A stretch of DNA of 64,000 nt from positions 1 through 64,000 of the forward strand of contig DAMBWF010000013.1 in assembly GCA_032052615.1 (NCBI GenBank), read 5' to 3'. The position numbers were made by a program, and so were the translations under genes. Of this stretch, positions 26,293 to 35,014 are shown piece after piece (within the stretch, counting starts at the first letter, position 1; each line of letters begins with the position of its first letter). Below the pieces are notes generated by a model that was not told where the DNA came from, searched no databases, and saw nothing but the letters and a program-made list of their open reading frames with translations. Source of the stretch: Pseudomonas_T sp032052615. GTDB taxonomy: Bacteria; Pseudomonadota; Gammaproteobacteria; Pseudomonadales; Pseudomonadaceae.

Positions 26293-27174
26293 TCAGGCGG
26301 TGGCCGCGCGGCGGCGCCATAGACGCGCCGGCAGCACGGTGACCGCCAACCCGGCGAACACCAGCGCGCAGGCCCACAGGGTTCGCTCGCTCAGACGCTC
26401 CCCGAGGAACAGCCAGCCGGCCAACAGGCCGGAGATCGGCACCGCCAGGGCGAAGGGCGTCACCAGGCTCGCCGGGTAGCGGCGCAGCAGGAAACTCCAC
26501 AGGGCGAAGCCGACGGTGGTAGCGAGGAACGCGATGTAGAGCAGCGCCCCGGCTCCCTCCCAGGTGATCCCGCTCAGGGCCGCGCCGATGGCCTCGGGCC
26601 CCTCGAAGAACCACGACAGCAACAGCAGCGGCAGGGGCGGAATCAGGCTGACCCAGCTGATCAGCCGCAGCATGTCGGTGGCGCCGGAACGCTTGGTGGC
26701 GATGTTGGAAAAGGCCCAGGCCAAGGCCGCCACGATCACCAGCGCGAAGGCCAGCAGGCTGTCGCCCAAGGGGCGCTCGCTGCCGATCAGCATCAGCCCG
26801 GCGGCCGCCAGCGCCAGGCCCACCAGTGCCCTTGGGCTGGGCCGCTCGCCCAGCAGCGCGGCGGCGATCAGGATGGTGAAGAACACCTGACTCTGCAGCA
26901 CCAGGGAGGACAGCCCGGCCGGCATGCCCAGGTGCATGGCGACGAACAGTACGCCGAACTTCAGCACCCCCAGCAACAGGCCGATCTGCACGATGCGCCA
27001 GAACGGCGCCGGCAGCGGACCGCGCAGCACCAGCAACGGCAAGGCGGCCAGGGCGAAGCGCAGGGCACAGAACAACAGCGGCGGGAAGTCGTGCAGCCCC
27101 ACCTTGATGACGACGAAATTCACCCCCCAGATGAGGGTGACCAAGAGGGCTAGCAGAACATGTAGCAAGGGCAC
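26293..27174 (-). CDS. EamA/DMT-family transporter
   Basis: A ten-helix inner-membrane exporter with two EamA repeats (about 5-135 and 145-285), including the repeat signatures LLVTLIWGVNFVVIKVGL and ALCAL/ALRFALAAL-like helices. Homologues such as YdcZ-unrelated EamA/RhaT-type proteins export metabolites or amino-acid derivatives. The substrate is unknown. A GTG at 27174 with GGGAG 8 bases upstream is the most credible start. The ATG at 27189 lies inside or ahead of that ribosome site and adds five residues. Confidence 0.87.
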   Translation of the reverse strand: MPLLHVLLALLVTLIWGVNFVVIKVGLHDFPPLLFCALRFALAALPLLVLRGPLPAPFWRIVQIGLLLGVLKFGVLFVAMHLGMPAGLSSLVLQSQVFFTILIAAALLGERPSPRALVGLALAAAGLMLIGSERPLGDSLLAFALVIVAALAWAFSNIATKRSGATDMLRLISWVSLIPPLPLLLLSWFFEGPEAIGAALSGITWEGAGALLYIAFLATTVGFALWSFLLRRYPASLVTPFALAVPISGLLAGWLFLGERLSERTLWACALVFAGLAVTVLPARLWRRRAATA

Positions 27175-27349
27175 GGCGACGACTCCCATTTGGATGACGG
27201 GCCACCCTAGCAGGCCGGCGCCGAAACAAATGGATACAGCTAGGGAGTAACAGTCGCCGACGCCTCGCCCCTGGATTCGGTGACCCCGAACCGAGGGCGG
27301 GCTAACGAGACGGCCACCGTCGCGCGGGACGAGGAGAGCGCTGAGGGGA

Positions 27350-27814
27350 TCAGGCCTGGGATTGCAGGTAGTTTTCCAGGCCGATCCGGTCGATCAACCC
27401 GAGCTGCTGCTCCAGCCAGTAAGCGTGGTCTTCCTCGGTGTCTTCCAGTTGGATCCGCAGGATCTCGCGGCTCTGGTAGTCACCGTGCTGCTCGCATAAG
27501 GCGATGCCCTTGCTCAGGGCGGCCCGCACTTCGTATTCCAGCATCAGGTCGTTGCGCAGCATTTCCGGCACCGTGCGGCCGGGATTGAGCGGCTTGGGCG
27601 TCATGTCCGGCGTGCTTTCCAGGAACAGGATACGTTGCAGCAACGCGTCGGCGTGCTGGGTCTCCTCCTCCATCTCGTGGTTGATCCGCTCGTAGAGCTT
27701 CTCGAAGCCCCAGTCGGCGTACATCCGCGAGTGCAGGAAATATTGATCGCGCGCGGCCAGCTCGCCGCGCAGCAGGTCCTTGAGGTATTCGACGACGTCT
27801 GCCTGGCCTTGCAT
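27350..27814 (-). CDS. bfrA: FtnA/BfrA-type ferritin
   Basis: A 154-residue iron-storage protein that builds a 24-subunit shell. Di-iron ligands are all present: E18, E51, H54, E93 or its neighbour, E127 and H130 (EEETQHAD, TEEDHAYWLEQQ). The end GLENYLQSQA is typical of the Pseudomonas FtnA/BfrA branch. Position 52 is Thr, not the Met that ligates heme in true bacterioferritins, so it is a non-heme ferritin despite the historical name. It is near, but not in operon with, the TonB receptor; the RIO kinase gene ends about 90 bases upstream of its start on the same strand. Confidence 0.92.
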   Translation of the reverse strand: MQGQADVVEYLKDLLRGELAARDQYFLHSRMYADWGFEKLYERINHEMEEETQHADALLQRILFLESTPDMTPKPLNPGRTVPEMLRNDLMLEYEVRAALSKGIALCEQHGDYQSREILRIQLEDTEEDHAYWLEQQLGLIDRIGLENYLQSQA

Positions 27815-27904
27815 GGGAGGGTTCCTTGGAAGAGAAAGGTCGATTCAACGGCGAAAGCATCCTGCGCGTGCTGACACGGGTCAAGCACAGGGGCCTTCGC
27901 GGGA

Positions 27905-28810
27905 TTACCGGCGGTCAGGACGCTGCCAGGGCGGTTCCGGCTCGCGGGGCGCGGGGGCATCTTCCTCGGCCTCGGCGCGGGCCGCCTCGCGGCGCGCCTG
28001 GTCAGCCAGGGCGGCCTTGATCTCGCGCATCACCGCGTCGACGTCGGCCTCGTCCTCGGGCTCGTCGTACTCGCCGGTCAAGACGCTGGCGGGCGTCAAC
28101 TCGCCGGCCTCGTAGAGCGCCCACATCTCCTTGGCGTAGCGGGTAGCGAGCAGTTCGGGGGCGAACTGGCCGAAATAGGCGGCCATGTTTCCGACATCCC
28201 GCTCCAGCATGCGGAACGCATGATTGTTGCCGGCGGCGTCCACCGCCTGAGGCAGGTCGATGATCACCGGGCCGTCCGGGCCGAGCAGCACATTGAATTC
28301 CGACAGGTCGCCATGCACCAGGCCGGCGCAGAGCATCTTGACGATCTCCTGGATCATGAAGGCATGGAATTCCCGTGCGTCCTCCGGCGTCAGCTCGACG
28401 TCGTTGAGACGAGGCGCCACCTCGCCGGCGCCATCGGTGACCAGCTCCATCAACAGCACGCCGTCGAGGAAATCGTAGGGCCTGGGCACCCGGACCCCGG
28501 CGTTCGCCAGACGGAACAAGGCCGCCACCTCGGCGTTCTGCCAGGCGTCCTCCCGCTCCTTGCGGCCATGCTTGGTGCCCTTGGTCATGGCGCGGGCATC
28601 GCGGCTATTGCGGACCTTGCGACCTTCCTGGTACTCGGCGGCCTGGCGGAAGCCGCGCTTATTGGCTTCCTTGTAGACCTTGGCGCAGCGTAGCTGGCCG
28701 CCGCAGCGCACCACGTAGACCGCCGCCTCCTTGCCGCTCATCAGCGGTCGCACGACCTCGTCGACCAGGCCGTCCTCCACCAGGGGTTCGATGCGTCTGG
28801 GTGTCTTCAT
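27905..28810 (-). CDS. RIO1-like serine protein kinase
   Basis: A 301-residue atypical kinase. Visible elements are the nucleotide loop MSGKEAAVYVV with the Lys in CAKVYKE, the RIO-specific insertion (SRDARAMTKGTKHGRKERE), the catalytic HGDLSEFNVLL and the metal site IIDLPQAVD. Bacterial RIO1 relatives are common in pseudomonads but their substrates are unknown; archaeal and eukaryotic relatives act in ribosome maturation. The C-terminal 60 residues are acidic and Ala/Arg/Pro-rich and probably disordered. It reads in the same direction as the ferritin downstream. Confidence 0.9.
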   Translation of the reverse strand: MKTPRRIEPLVEDGLVDEVVRPLMSGKEAAVYVVRCGGQLRCAKVYKEANKRGFRQAAEYQEGRKVRNSRDARAMTKGTKHGRKEREDAWQNAEVAALFRLANAGVRVPRPYDFLDGVLLMELVTDGAGEVAPRLNDVELTPEDAREFHAFMIQEIVKMLCAGLVHGDLSEFNVLLGPDGPVIIDLPQAVDAAGNNHAFRMLERDVGNMAAYFGQFAPELLATRYAKEMWALYEAGELTPASVLTGEYDEPEDEADVDAVMREIKAALADQARREAARAEAEEDAPAPREPEPPWQRPDRR

Positions 28811-29281
28811 GCGTGTTCGTCGCTGTCCTTCTTGGCGGCCATGGGGGCCTTTATACGGGAAACCGCCGGGCCTCGCACGGCAACGCGCTCAATCGCGCGG
28901 CACGCCGGCCAGAGCGTTCGAGGCATGGCTCCCCGCGAGTGGCGTGTCACGCGCGGTTTGAGACCCAGGCGAAGGCGCTCCTCCGGCACGGTGTGGGCGC
29001 CTCGCGCCGTCGTGCGAGGCCCGCTCTCAGCCGCACCGGCACGATCATCGCCCGTGACGGGACCGACACGTGTTGTCGTGCGGGAAGGCCGTGGCCCCGG
29101 TCAGTCCAGGCGGACATCGGGCACCTATCGTGCGTCCTCCCATGTCCATGGCGATGACGGGCGCGTGGCCGAAGCGGTAAGCCGGCCCGAGCCCCGCAGA
29201 GGCGCTCGCCCGCCATGTCGAGCGCCGCCATGGCGGCCCCTTGGCTTGGGTTGACGCGCCGCCCGATACCGCCGCCGCGCC
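28811..29281. other. 470-bp interval without a supportable gene
   Basis: Several frames stay open because of high GC, but none has a ribosome site, hydrophobic pattern or recognisable domain. Arg/Ser/Pro-rich translations on both strands look like non-coding artefacts. I see no tRNA, terminator or clear repeat. The kinase promoter must lie at the left end. Confidence 0.5.
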
Positions 29282-30469
29282 TCAGGGCGCGGGCAGCGGT
29301 TCCAGCTCGATGGTCTCGGCCAGGGACTGCTCCAGGCGCTGCAGTTCACCGCTCAGGGTCTGGTCGGAATCCGCCAGGCGCCGGGCGACCCTCGCGAAGG
29401 CCTCCGCCACTTCGGCGAAGACCCGCACCAGTTGCGGATCGAACAGGGTGCCGGCGCCGGCCTGGATGCGTAGCGCGGCCTCCTCGGGGGTAAGCGGCGT
29501 GTGATAAGGGTGGCGGCTGGTCAGGCGGTCGTAGTGATAGGCGAGGCCGACGATACGCGCCGACAGCGGGATCGCCTCGCCTTTCAGGCCCTGGGGAAAA
29601 CCGCTGCCGTCCCAGTGCTCGTGATGGCTGTAGGCGATTTCCTTGGCGTAGTGGAGGAATTCCGCCGAGCCGCCGAAGCGTCGCTCCGCCAGGGCCAGGG
29701 CGTCGCGGCCGGCGATCGGGTGGCGATGGAGGATCGCCAGGTCCTCCGGGCTCAGGGCGCCGGGATTGAGCAATACCCGGTCTGGCAGGATCACCTTGCC
29801 GATGTCGTGCAACAGCGCCGACTTGCCCAGCACTTGCACGTCTTCAAGGCTCAGTTCGCCGGCGAAGCCGTCCTGGCGGATCAGCGCCTCGGCCAGCAGG
29901 CAGACATAGCGCTCGATCCGCGCCAGGCGGTGCCCGCCGGGGTTGTCGCGCAGGTCCACCAGGACCGCCATGGCCTCCAGAGTGGCATCGTGCAGGCGCT
30001 GGATCTCCTGGGTGCGGCGCTTGACCTCCAGCTCCAGGTATTCGCTCTTGTCCCGCAGGAAATCGGCGGTGGCCTTCAGTTGCAGGTGGTTCTTCACCCG
30101 CGCCAGCACCACCGGCGGGCTGATCGGCTTGGCGATGTAGTCCACGGCGCCGACGTCCAGGCCCAGTTGCTCGTCCTCCGCCGAGCTCTTGGCGGTGAGG
30201 AAGATCACCGGAATGGCGGCGGTCGCCGGGTTGCCCTTGAGCATCCGGCAGACCTCGTAGCCGTCCATGCCCGGCATCATGATGTCCAGCAGGATCAGGT
30301 CGGGCTGGGGGCTATCCAGGGCGATGCGCAAGGCATGGGTGCCATTGCTGGCGACCTTCACCCGGTAATCGTCGAGCAGCAGCAGTTCGCTCATCAGCTC
30401 CAGGTTCTCGGGGGTGTCGTCCACCACCAGCACCACGGGCTGATCGGGTCTGTCGAGCATTTCGTCCAT
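29282..30469 (-). CDS. Response regulator with HD-GYP cyclic-di-GMP phosphodiesterase domain
   Basis: A 395-residue protein. Residues about 12-130 form a receiver with phospho-acceptor Asp62 in LILLDIMMPGMDG and the Lys of AKPIS. A short coiled coil (145-165) leads to an HD-GYP domain: HDIGK, RHPIAGRDAL and HHEHWDGSGFPQG, where the third signature residue is Phe (GFP) instead of Tyr, a common conservative change. It should hydrolyse c-di-GMP upon phosphorylation. It starts 2 bases after the stop of the hybrid kinase, so they form a matched pair. The C-terminal end is Glu/Leu-rich. Confidence 0.92.
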   Translation of the reverse strand: MDEMLDRPDQPVVLVVDDTPENLELMSELLLLDDYRVKVASNGTHALRIALDSPQPDLILLDIMMPGMDGYEVCRMLKGNPATAAIPVIFLTAKSSAEDEQLGLDVGAVDYIAKPISPPVVLARVKNHLQLKATADFLRDKSEYLELEVKRRTQEIQRLHDATLEAMAVLVDLRDNPGGHRLARIERYVCLLAEALIRQDGFAGELSLEDVQVLGKSALLHDIGKVILPDRVLLNPGALSPEDLAILHRHPIAGRDALALAERRFGGSAEFLHYAKEIAYSHHEHWDGSGFPQGLKGEAIPLSARIVGLAYHYDRLTSRHPYHTPLTPEEAALRIQAGAGTLFDPQLVRVFAEVAEAFARVARRLADSDQTLSGELQRLEQSLAETIELEPLPAP

Positions 30470-30471
30470 GG

Positions 30472-33400
30472 CTATCCGCGTCTTGGCGCCTCGTCATGTG
30501 ATTGAATCGGGAGCGACCCGGCTTCGCCGCTTCCCCGCCCGCCTTCGGCGGAGCCCGCCCCCCCCTCTCGAACCGCCCGCCAGCGCGCCCATGCGGCGCG
30601 CAACACGGTCAACGCCTGACGGAATTCGAAACCCTGGACGGCACCCGCCAGCGCGGCGTACTCGGCCCCCAAGGGTTCGCGCAACGCACCGCCCTCGGCC
30701 TCGAACAACCGCGCCGCCCGAGGGTCGTCCTCTTCCAGCAGGCTTTCCAGCCGCTGGCACAACAGGGTCAGGGCGGCATCATCCAAGGCCATGGGCGCTT
30801 CCGGCGCCGGCCGGACCTGGGCATCGATGGCCTGCAGCAGGGTGTTAAGGGTAGGACTCAGGCCTTGCAGCAAGGTTTCCAGCGGCGCCCGCCGCCCGTG
30901 GGCGCTCACGCTTTGCTCCAACGCCGCCGCCTGTTCCTGCAAGGCGGTCGCCCCCAGGGTCGCCGCGAGCCCGCGAAAGGCCTGGACCCGTCGCAGCGCA
31001 TCGTCCAGGTCGCCGGCCTTCATGGCGGCGCGCAGCCGCTCGGGGAAGTCCCGCTGGCTGTCGGCGAAGCGCCGCAACTGGCGCCGGTAGGCCTGGTCCC
31101 GGCCCAAGGCGCGGCGCAGCCCGTCGGCGACGTCCACCCCCGGCAACCCCCAGTCCACCTCCGCCTTCTGCCGGGCCCCGGCCGGCGCCGCCAGCCAGCG
31201 CAGCAGTGTGCGGCGCAATCCGTCGGGGCCGATGGGCTTGGCCAAGTGATCGTTCATCCCCGCGGCGAGGCACCGCTCGCGGTCGACCGCGCCGGCGTTG
31301 GCGGTCATGGCGATGATCGGCAGGTCACGAAAACGCGGCTCGCGCCGCAGCGCCCGGGTAGCGCCCAGGCCGTCCAGGCGGGGCATCTGCATGTCCATCA
31401 GCACCGCGTCGAAGGCGGCAGGCGAGGCGCGCAACCGTTGCAGGGCCTGCTCGCCGTCCTCGGCGCAGGCCACCCGCACGCCGAGCTGGCCCAACAGTTC
31501 CCGGGCCACCTCCCGATTCAACTCGTTGTCTTCCACCAGCAGCACGCTGATGCCTTGGAGCGGGCCGGCCTCTTCCATCGGGCTCTCCTCCGGCCCGGCG
31601 AGTGACCGGCGGGGCGCCCGCCGCTCGACCGCGCCGCCGTCCAGGCAGCGCAGCAGGGCGGCGCGCAGCGCCGGCGCCCGCAGCGGAGGCACCAGCACGT
31701 CGTCCACCGGCTCCCCGTGCAGCGCGACAGGCGCCTGGCCATCTTCCAGGACCACCAGCACGAAGGGCGGCGGGTCGCTTTCCAGTGAGCGGATGCGCCG
31801 CGCCACTTCCAGGCCCTCCAGGTCCGCCAGGCGCTGGGCCAGGACGACGAATTCATAGGGCGTCCCACGCAGCACCCCCTGCCAGATATCGCGCAACGCC
31901 TCGGCTCCGCTCGCCACGGCGTCGGCTTGCAGCCCCAGGGCGTCCAGCAAGTCCTGGAGCGACACGCCGTCGCCGTATTCGCCCACCGCCAGGGCGCGGC
32001 GCCCGCGCAGGTCGGGCGGCGGCCGCTGGGGCTCGGGAGCCTCGCGGGCCGCCACGCCCACCGGCACGCGGCACCAGAACAGGCTGCCCTCGCCGGGCAG
32101 GCCCTCGGCGCCGACGCTGCCGTCCATGGCCTCGGCGAGGCTGCGGCAGATCGCCAGGCCCAGCCCGGTGCCGCCGTAGCGGCGGGTGGTGGAGTTGTCT
32201 CCCTGCTGGAAGGGCTCGAACAGCCGCGCCACCTGGGACGGCTCCAGGCCGACCCCGGTGTCGCGCACTCCCAGGTACAGCAGCAGCCGGTCGCCCTCCC
32301 GCCCTTCGCTGCGGGCGAAGACCTCGATCCGCCCGCGCTCGGTGAACTTCACCGCGTTGTTGCCGAAGTTGATCAAGATCTGTCCCAGGCGCAACGGGTC
32401 GCCGATCAGGGTGGGCGGCACCTGGGGATCGACGTCGAAGTGCAGCTCCAGGCCCTTGCCCGCGGCCCGCTCGCCGATCACCCCGGCGAGGTTCTCCAGC
32501 ACCGTCCGCAGGTCGAACTCGATGCGCTCGACGGTCAGCCGGCCGGCCTCGATGCGGGAGAAATCCAGTACGTTGTCGAGGATGCCCAACAGGTGCTGGC
32601 CGGCCTGCCGCACCTTGTCCAGGTAGTCCCGTTGGCGGGGGTCGAGGGCGGTCTGCTGGGCCAGATGGGTCATGCCGATGATGGCATTGAGGGGCGTGCG
32701 GATCTCGTGGCTCATGTTGGCGAGGAAGTTGGACTTCACCCGCGCCGCTTCCTCGGCCAGTTCCTTGGCCTGCTCCAGGGCTTCCTCGCTCTGCTTGCGG
32801 GCGGTGATGTCGCGGCTCACCCCCACCGTGCCCAGCAACCGGCCGCGTTCGTCGCGAAAGGCGCTGCGCAGGCTGTCGAACAGTACCCGCCGGCCGTTGG
32901 GGTAGGTCAGCCAGACCTCGCTCTTGAGCGGCACGTCCGCCGACATGGCGGTCAGGTCCCGGGCCATGGCCTCCTGGGCCCGCCAGCCACCGAACAACTG
33001 GCGGTCGTCGCAGCCGATGAGCGTTTCGATGGGCCGTCCCAGCAAGTCGGCGAACGCTTGGTTCATGCCCAGGTAGCGGCCCTGGGGGTCCTTGTACCAG
33101 ATAGGGTCGGGAATCGCGTCCAGCAGGGCCAGGAGAATACTGCGCTGGCGCCGGGCCTCGGCCTCGGCGCGGCGCCGCTCGACGATCTGCTCGGTGAGCC
33201 AGCGGTTCCAGATCAGCACCACCAGCAGCAGGCCCAGCAGCGCCAGCGCGTAGGGCCAGGCCACTTCCACGGCCTTGCGCCAGTTGAACTCCGTGAGAGG
33301 CGGCAGCCAGCGCTCCTGGATCGCCTGGCGCTCGTCCCGCCCCAGGCTCTGCAACGCGCGGTCGAACAGCGGCACCAGCGGCGCCAGTTCGCGGCGCAGG

Positions 33401-34077
33401 GCGAAGCGCAGCTCACTGGGGCCGAAGCCCCCCTCGCCACGCAGTTCCAGGCCGCTCAGGTTGTACTCGCCGATCAGATAACGGCCGACGATGGCGTCGC
33501 CCACGTAGGCATCGGCCTCGCCGGCCGCCAGCGCCCGCAAGGCCGCCTCGGTGTCCTCGCGCAGCACCAGGCGAATGCGCGGCACGCGCGCCGCCAGCAC
33601 GTCCTGCAGGGCATACCCACGCTCCACCGCCACCCGCCGCCCCGCCAGCTCCTCGACCCCCTGCAATTCGGTGGGGCGACGGGCGAAGATCACATTGCTG
33701 CTGCGCAGGTAAGGCGCGCTGAACACGAAGGAGGCTTCCCGCGCCGGGGTTCGCGCGGTGGAGGGCAGCAGGTCGACCTCACCGTCCAGCATGGCGCGCT
33801 GGGCGGCTTCCCAGGAGGACATCGACACCGCCTCGAAGCGCAGGCCGAGACGCTGCCCGATACGCTCCAGGTAGTCGGCGCTGATGCCCTGGAAGCGGCC
33901 GTCCCGGTAGAACTCGAAGGGTGGCCAGCCACCCTGCACCACGGCGACCCGCAGGGTCTCGTGGCGCGCCAGCAAGGCCCGCTCCCCCGAGCTCAAGGGG
34001 GGCTGCAACTCGCTCGCGCCGATGGCTCCCATCCAACAGCACCAGGCAATCAGAAACCACCTGCCGATGACCCTCAT
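30472..34077 (-). CDS. Hybrid sensor kinase with SBP3 sensor and degenerate phosphorelay domains
   Basis: A 1201-residue membrane sensor. Order: signal/TM (1-20), periplasmic amino-acid-binding SBP_bac_3 domain (about 35-255), TM (about 275-300), PAS (about 315-435), HisKA with His457 (NMSHEIRTPLN), HATPase (DTGVGL, GGTGLGLAI), a first receiver (about 700-810), a second receiver (about 825-945) with Asp895 (VLMDMQMP), and a C-terminal Hpt (about 975-1080). The first receiver has Ala747 where Asp is required, and the Hpt reads VQAFRGLAATLGA, with Gln1032 in place of the phosphorylated His. So phosphate can go no further than Asp895, or HisKA must serve the partner regulator directly. Start chosen for the signal peptide; ATG 34077 has only a close GAGG, so it is uncertain. 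Confidence 0.88.
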   Translation of the reverse strand: MRVIGRWFLIAWCCWMGAIGASELQPPLSSGERALLARHETLRVAVVQGGWPPFEFYRDGRFQGISADYLERIGQRLGLRFEAVSMSSWEAAQRAMLDGEVDLLPSTARTPAREASFVFSAPYLRSSNVIFARRPTELQGVEELAGRRVAVERGYALQDVLAARVPRIRLVLREDTEAALRALAAGEADAYVGDAIVGRYLIGEYNLSGLELRGEGGFGPSELRFALRRELAPLVPLFDRALQSLGRDERQAIQERWLPPLTEFNWRKAVEVAWPYALALLGLLLVVLIWNRWLTEQIVERRRAEAEARRQRSILLALLDAIPDPIWYKDPQGRYLGMNQAFADLLGRPIETLIGCDDRQLFGGWRAQEAMARDLTAMSADVPLKSEVWLTYPNGRRVLFDSLRSAFRDERGRLLGTVGVSRDITARKQSEEALEQAKELAEEAARVKSNFLANMSHEIRTPLNAIIGMTHLAQQTALDPRQRDYLDKVRQAGQHLLGILDNVLDFSRIEAGRLTVERIEFDLRTVLENLAGVIGERAAGKGLELHFDVDPQVPPTLIGDPLRLGQILINFGNNAVKFTERGRIEVFARSEGREGDRLLLYLGVRDTGVGLEPSQVARLFEPFQQGDNSTTRRYGGTGLGLAICRSLAEAMDGSVGAEGLPGEGSLFWCRVPVGVAAREAPEPQRPPPDLRGRRALAVGEYGDGVSLQDLLDALGLQADAVASGAEALRDIWQGVLRGTPYEFVVLAQRLADLEGLEVARRIRSLESDPPPFVLVVLEDGQAPVALHGEPVDDVLVPPLRAPALRAALLRCLDGGAVERRAPRRSLAGPEESPMEEAGPLQGISVLLVEDNELNREVARELLGQLGVRVACAEDGEQALQRLRASPAAFDAVLMDMQMPRLDGLGATRALRREPRFRDLPIIAMTANAGAVDRERCLAAGMNDHLAKPIGPDGLRRTLLRWLAAPAGARQKAEVDWGLPGVDVADGLRRALGRDQAYRRQLRRFADSQRDFPERLRAAMKAGDLDDALRRVQAFRGLAATLGATALQEQAAALEQSVSAHGRRAPLETLLQGLSPTLNTLLQAIDAQVRPAPEAPMALDDAALTLLCQRLESLLEEDDPRAARLFEAEGGALREPLGAEYAALAGAVQGFEFRQALTVLRAAWARWRAVREGGAGSAEGGRGSGEAGSLPIQSHDEAPRRG

Positions 34078-34153
34078 CCTCGTTCGCCGCCCTCCGACCC
34101 GCGATGCCGCCACGCCGCCCCACCGGCGCGCCCCCACTGAAGCGTAGCCGGCC

Positions 34154-34942
34154 TCAGCGGAACAGTTCGCCCGGCGTGCGACCGAACAGGCCGCGAAACG
34201 CCGCGATGAAGGCCGAGGGCGACTCGTAGCCGCTGGCCAGGGCCACCTGGGTCACGCTGTCGCCCCGCTCCAGGGGTTGCAGCGCCGCCAGCAGGCGCAA
34301 GCGCTGGCGCCAACGCCGGAAGGTCAGGCCGGTGTCGCGCTGGAAGGCCCGGCTCAGGGTCTTCTCCGAAGCGCCCAGGACAGGCGCCCATTGGCCGAGG
34401 GTACGGTCCAGGTCCGGCTGCTCCAGCAGCGCCTCGCACAGGCCGCGGATACGCGCGTCCCCCGGCATCGGCAGGGAAAATCCCGCTTCCGGCGCCGCCG
34501 CCAACTGGTCCAGCAACACCGCCACCAGACGCGCGGCCGGGCCGTCCGCTTCCGGATAGTCCGCCGGCAGCAGGCAGAACTGCTTGATCAGTTCCCGGGT
34601 CAGGGGGGTCACCTCCAGCACTTGGCAATGGTCCGGTGCCCAGCCACAGGCGTCTTCGCGCACATAGAGGCTGCGCATGTCGGCATGGGTAGAGGTGATC
34701 ACTTCGTGCTCCAGCCCGGCCGGCACCCAAACCGCCCAATGGGGCGGGGCGAAGAAGCTGCCGCCCTCGGTGTGCACGCCGAGCACGCCGCTGATGGCGT
34801 AGGAGAGCTGGCCCCAGGGATGGCGGTGACGGGCCGTCCAGGAGCCGGCGCGCAAGCGTTCGACCCGGGCATGGAGCAGCCGGGGCAGGCACTCCAGCTC
34901 GGGAATGGCGCGCCGCAGGGCGGGTTCGGGGCTGGACGGCAT
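34154..34942 (-). CDS. AraC-family regulator
   Basis: A 262-residue protein with an N-terminal cupin sensor (HRHPWGQLSYAISGVLGVHT, PPHWAVWVPAGLEHEV) and a C-terminal pair of helix-turn-helices (SEKTLSRAFQRDTGLTF, VTQVALASGYESPSAFIAAFRGLFG), matching the YpdC/ NimR-like group of AraC regulators. Start at 34942 has GGAG 7 bases upstream; the longer reading to 34981 is not needed. It lies between the sensor-kinase operon and the thiolase gene, 72 bases downstream of which its frame starts, so the target could be either or a distant transporter. Confidence 0.88.
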   Translation of the reverse strand: MPSSPEPALRRAIPELECLPRLLHARVERLRAGSWTARHRHPWGQLSYAISGVLGVHTEGGSFFAPPHWAVWVPAGLEHEVITSTHADMRSLYVREDACGWAPDHCQVLEVTPLTRELIKQFCLLPADYPEADGPAARLVAVLLDQLAAAPEAGFSLPMPGDARIRGLCEALLEQPDLDRTLGQWAPVLGASEKTLSRAFQRDTGLTFRRWRQRLRLLAALQPLERGDSVTQVALASGYESPSAFIAAFRGLFGRTPGELFR

Positions 34943-35014
34943 GAGAGCGCTCCGGGGCGAGGAAGGGGCAGTCTGCACCACCGGCCGCCCCGAGACATCC
35001 CGGCGAGGACGACC

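Noticed and set aside
29160..29200. Possible tRNA-like stretch (GGCCGAAGCGGTAAGCC)
   Set aside because: Resembles part of a D-arm by chance; no T-arm or acceptor stem pairs with it.
28832..29254. 140-codon plus-strand frame in the gap after the RIO kinase
   Set aside because: Very Arg/Pro-rich, no ribosome site and no hydrophobic or family pattern; probably non-coding.
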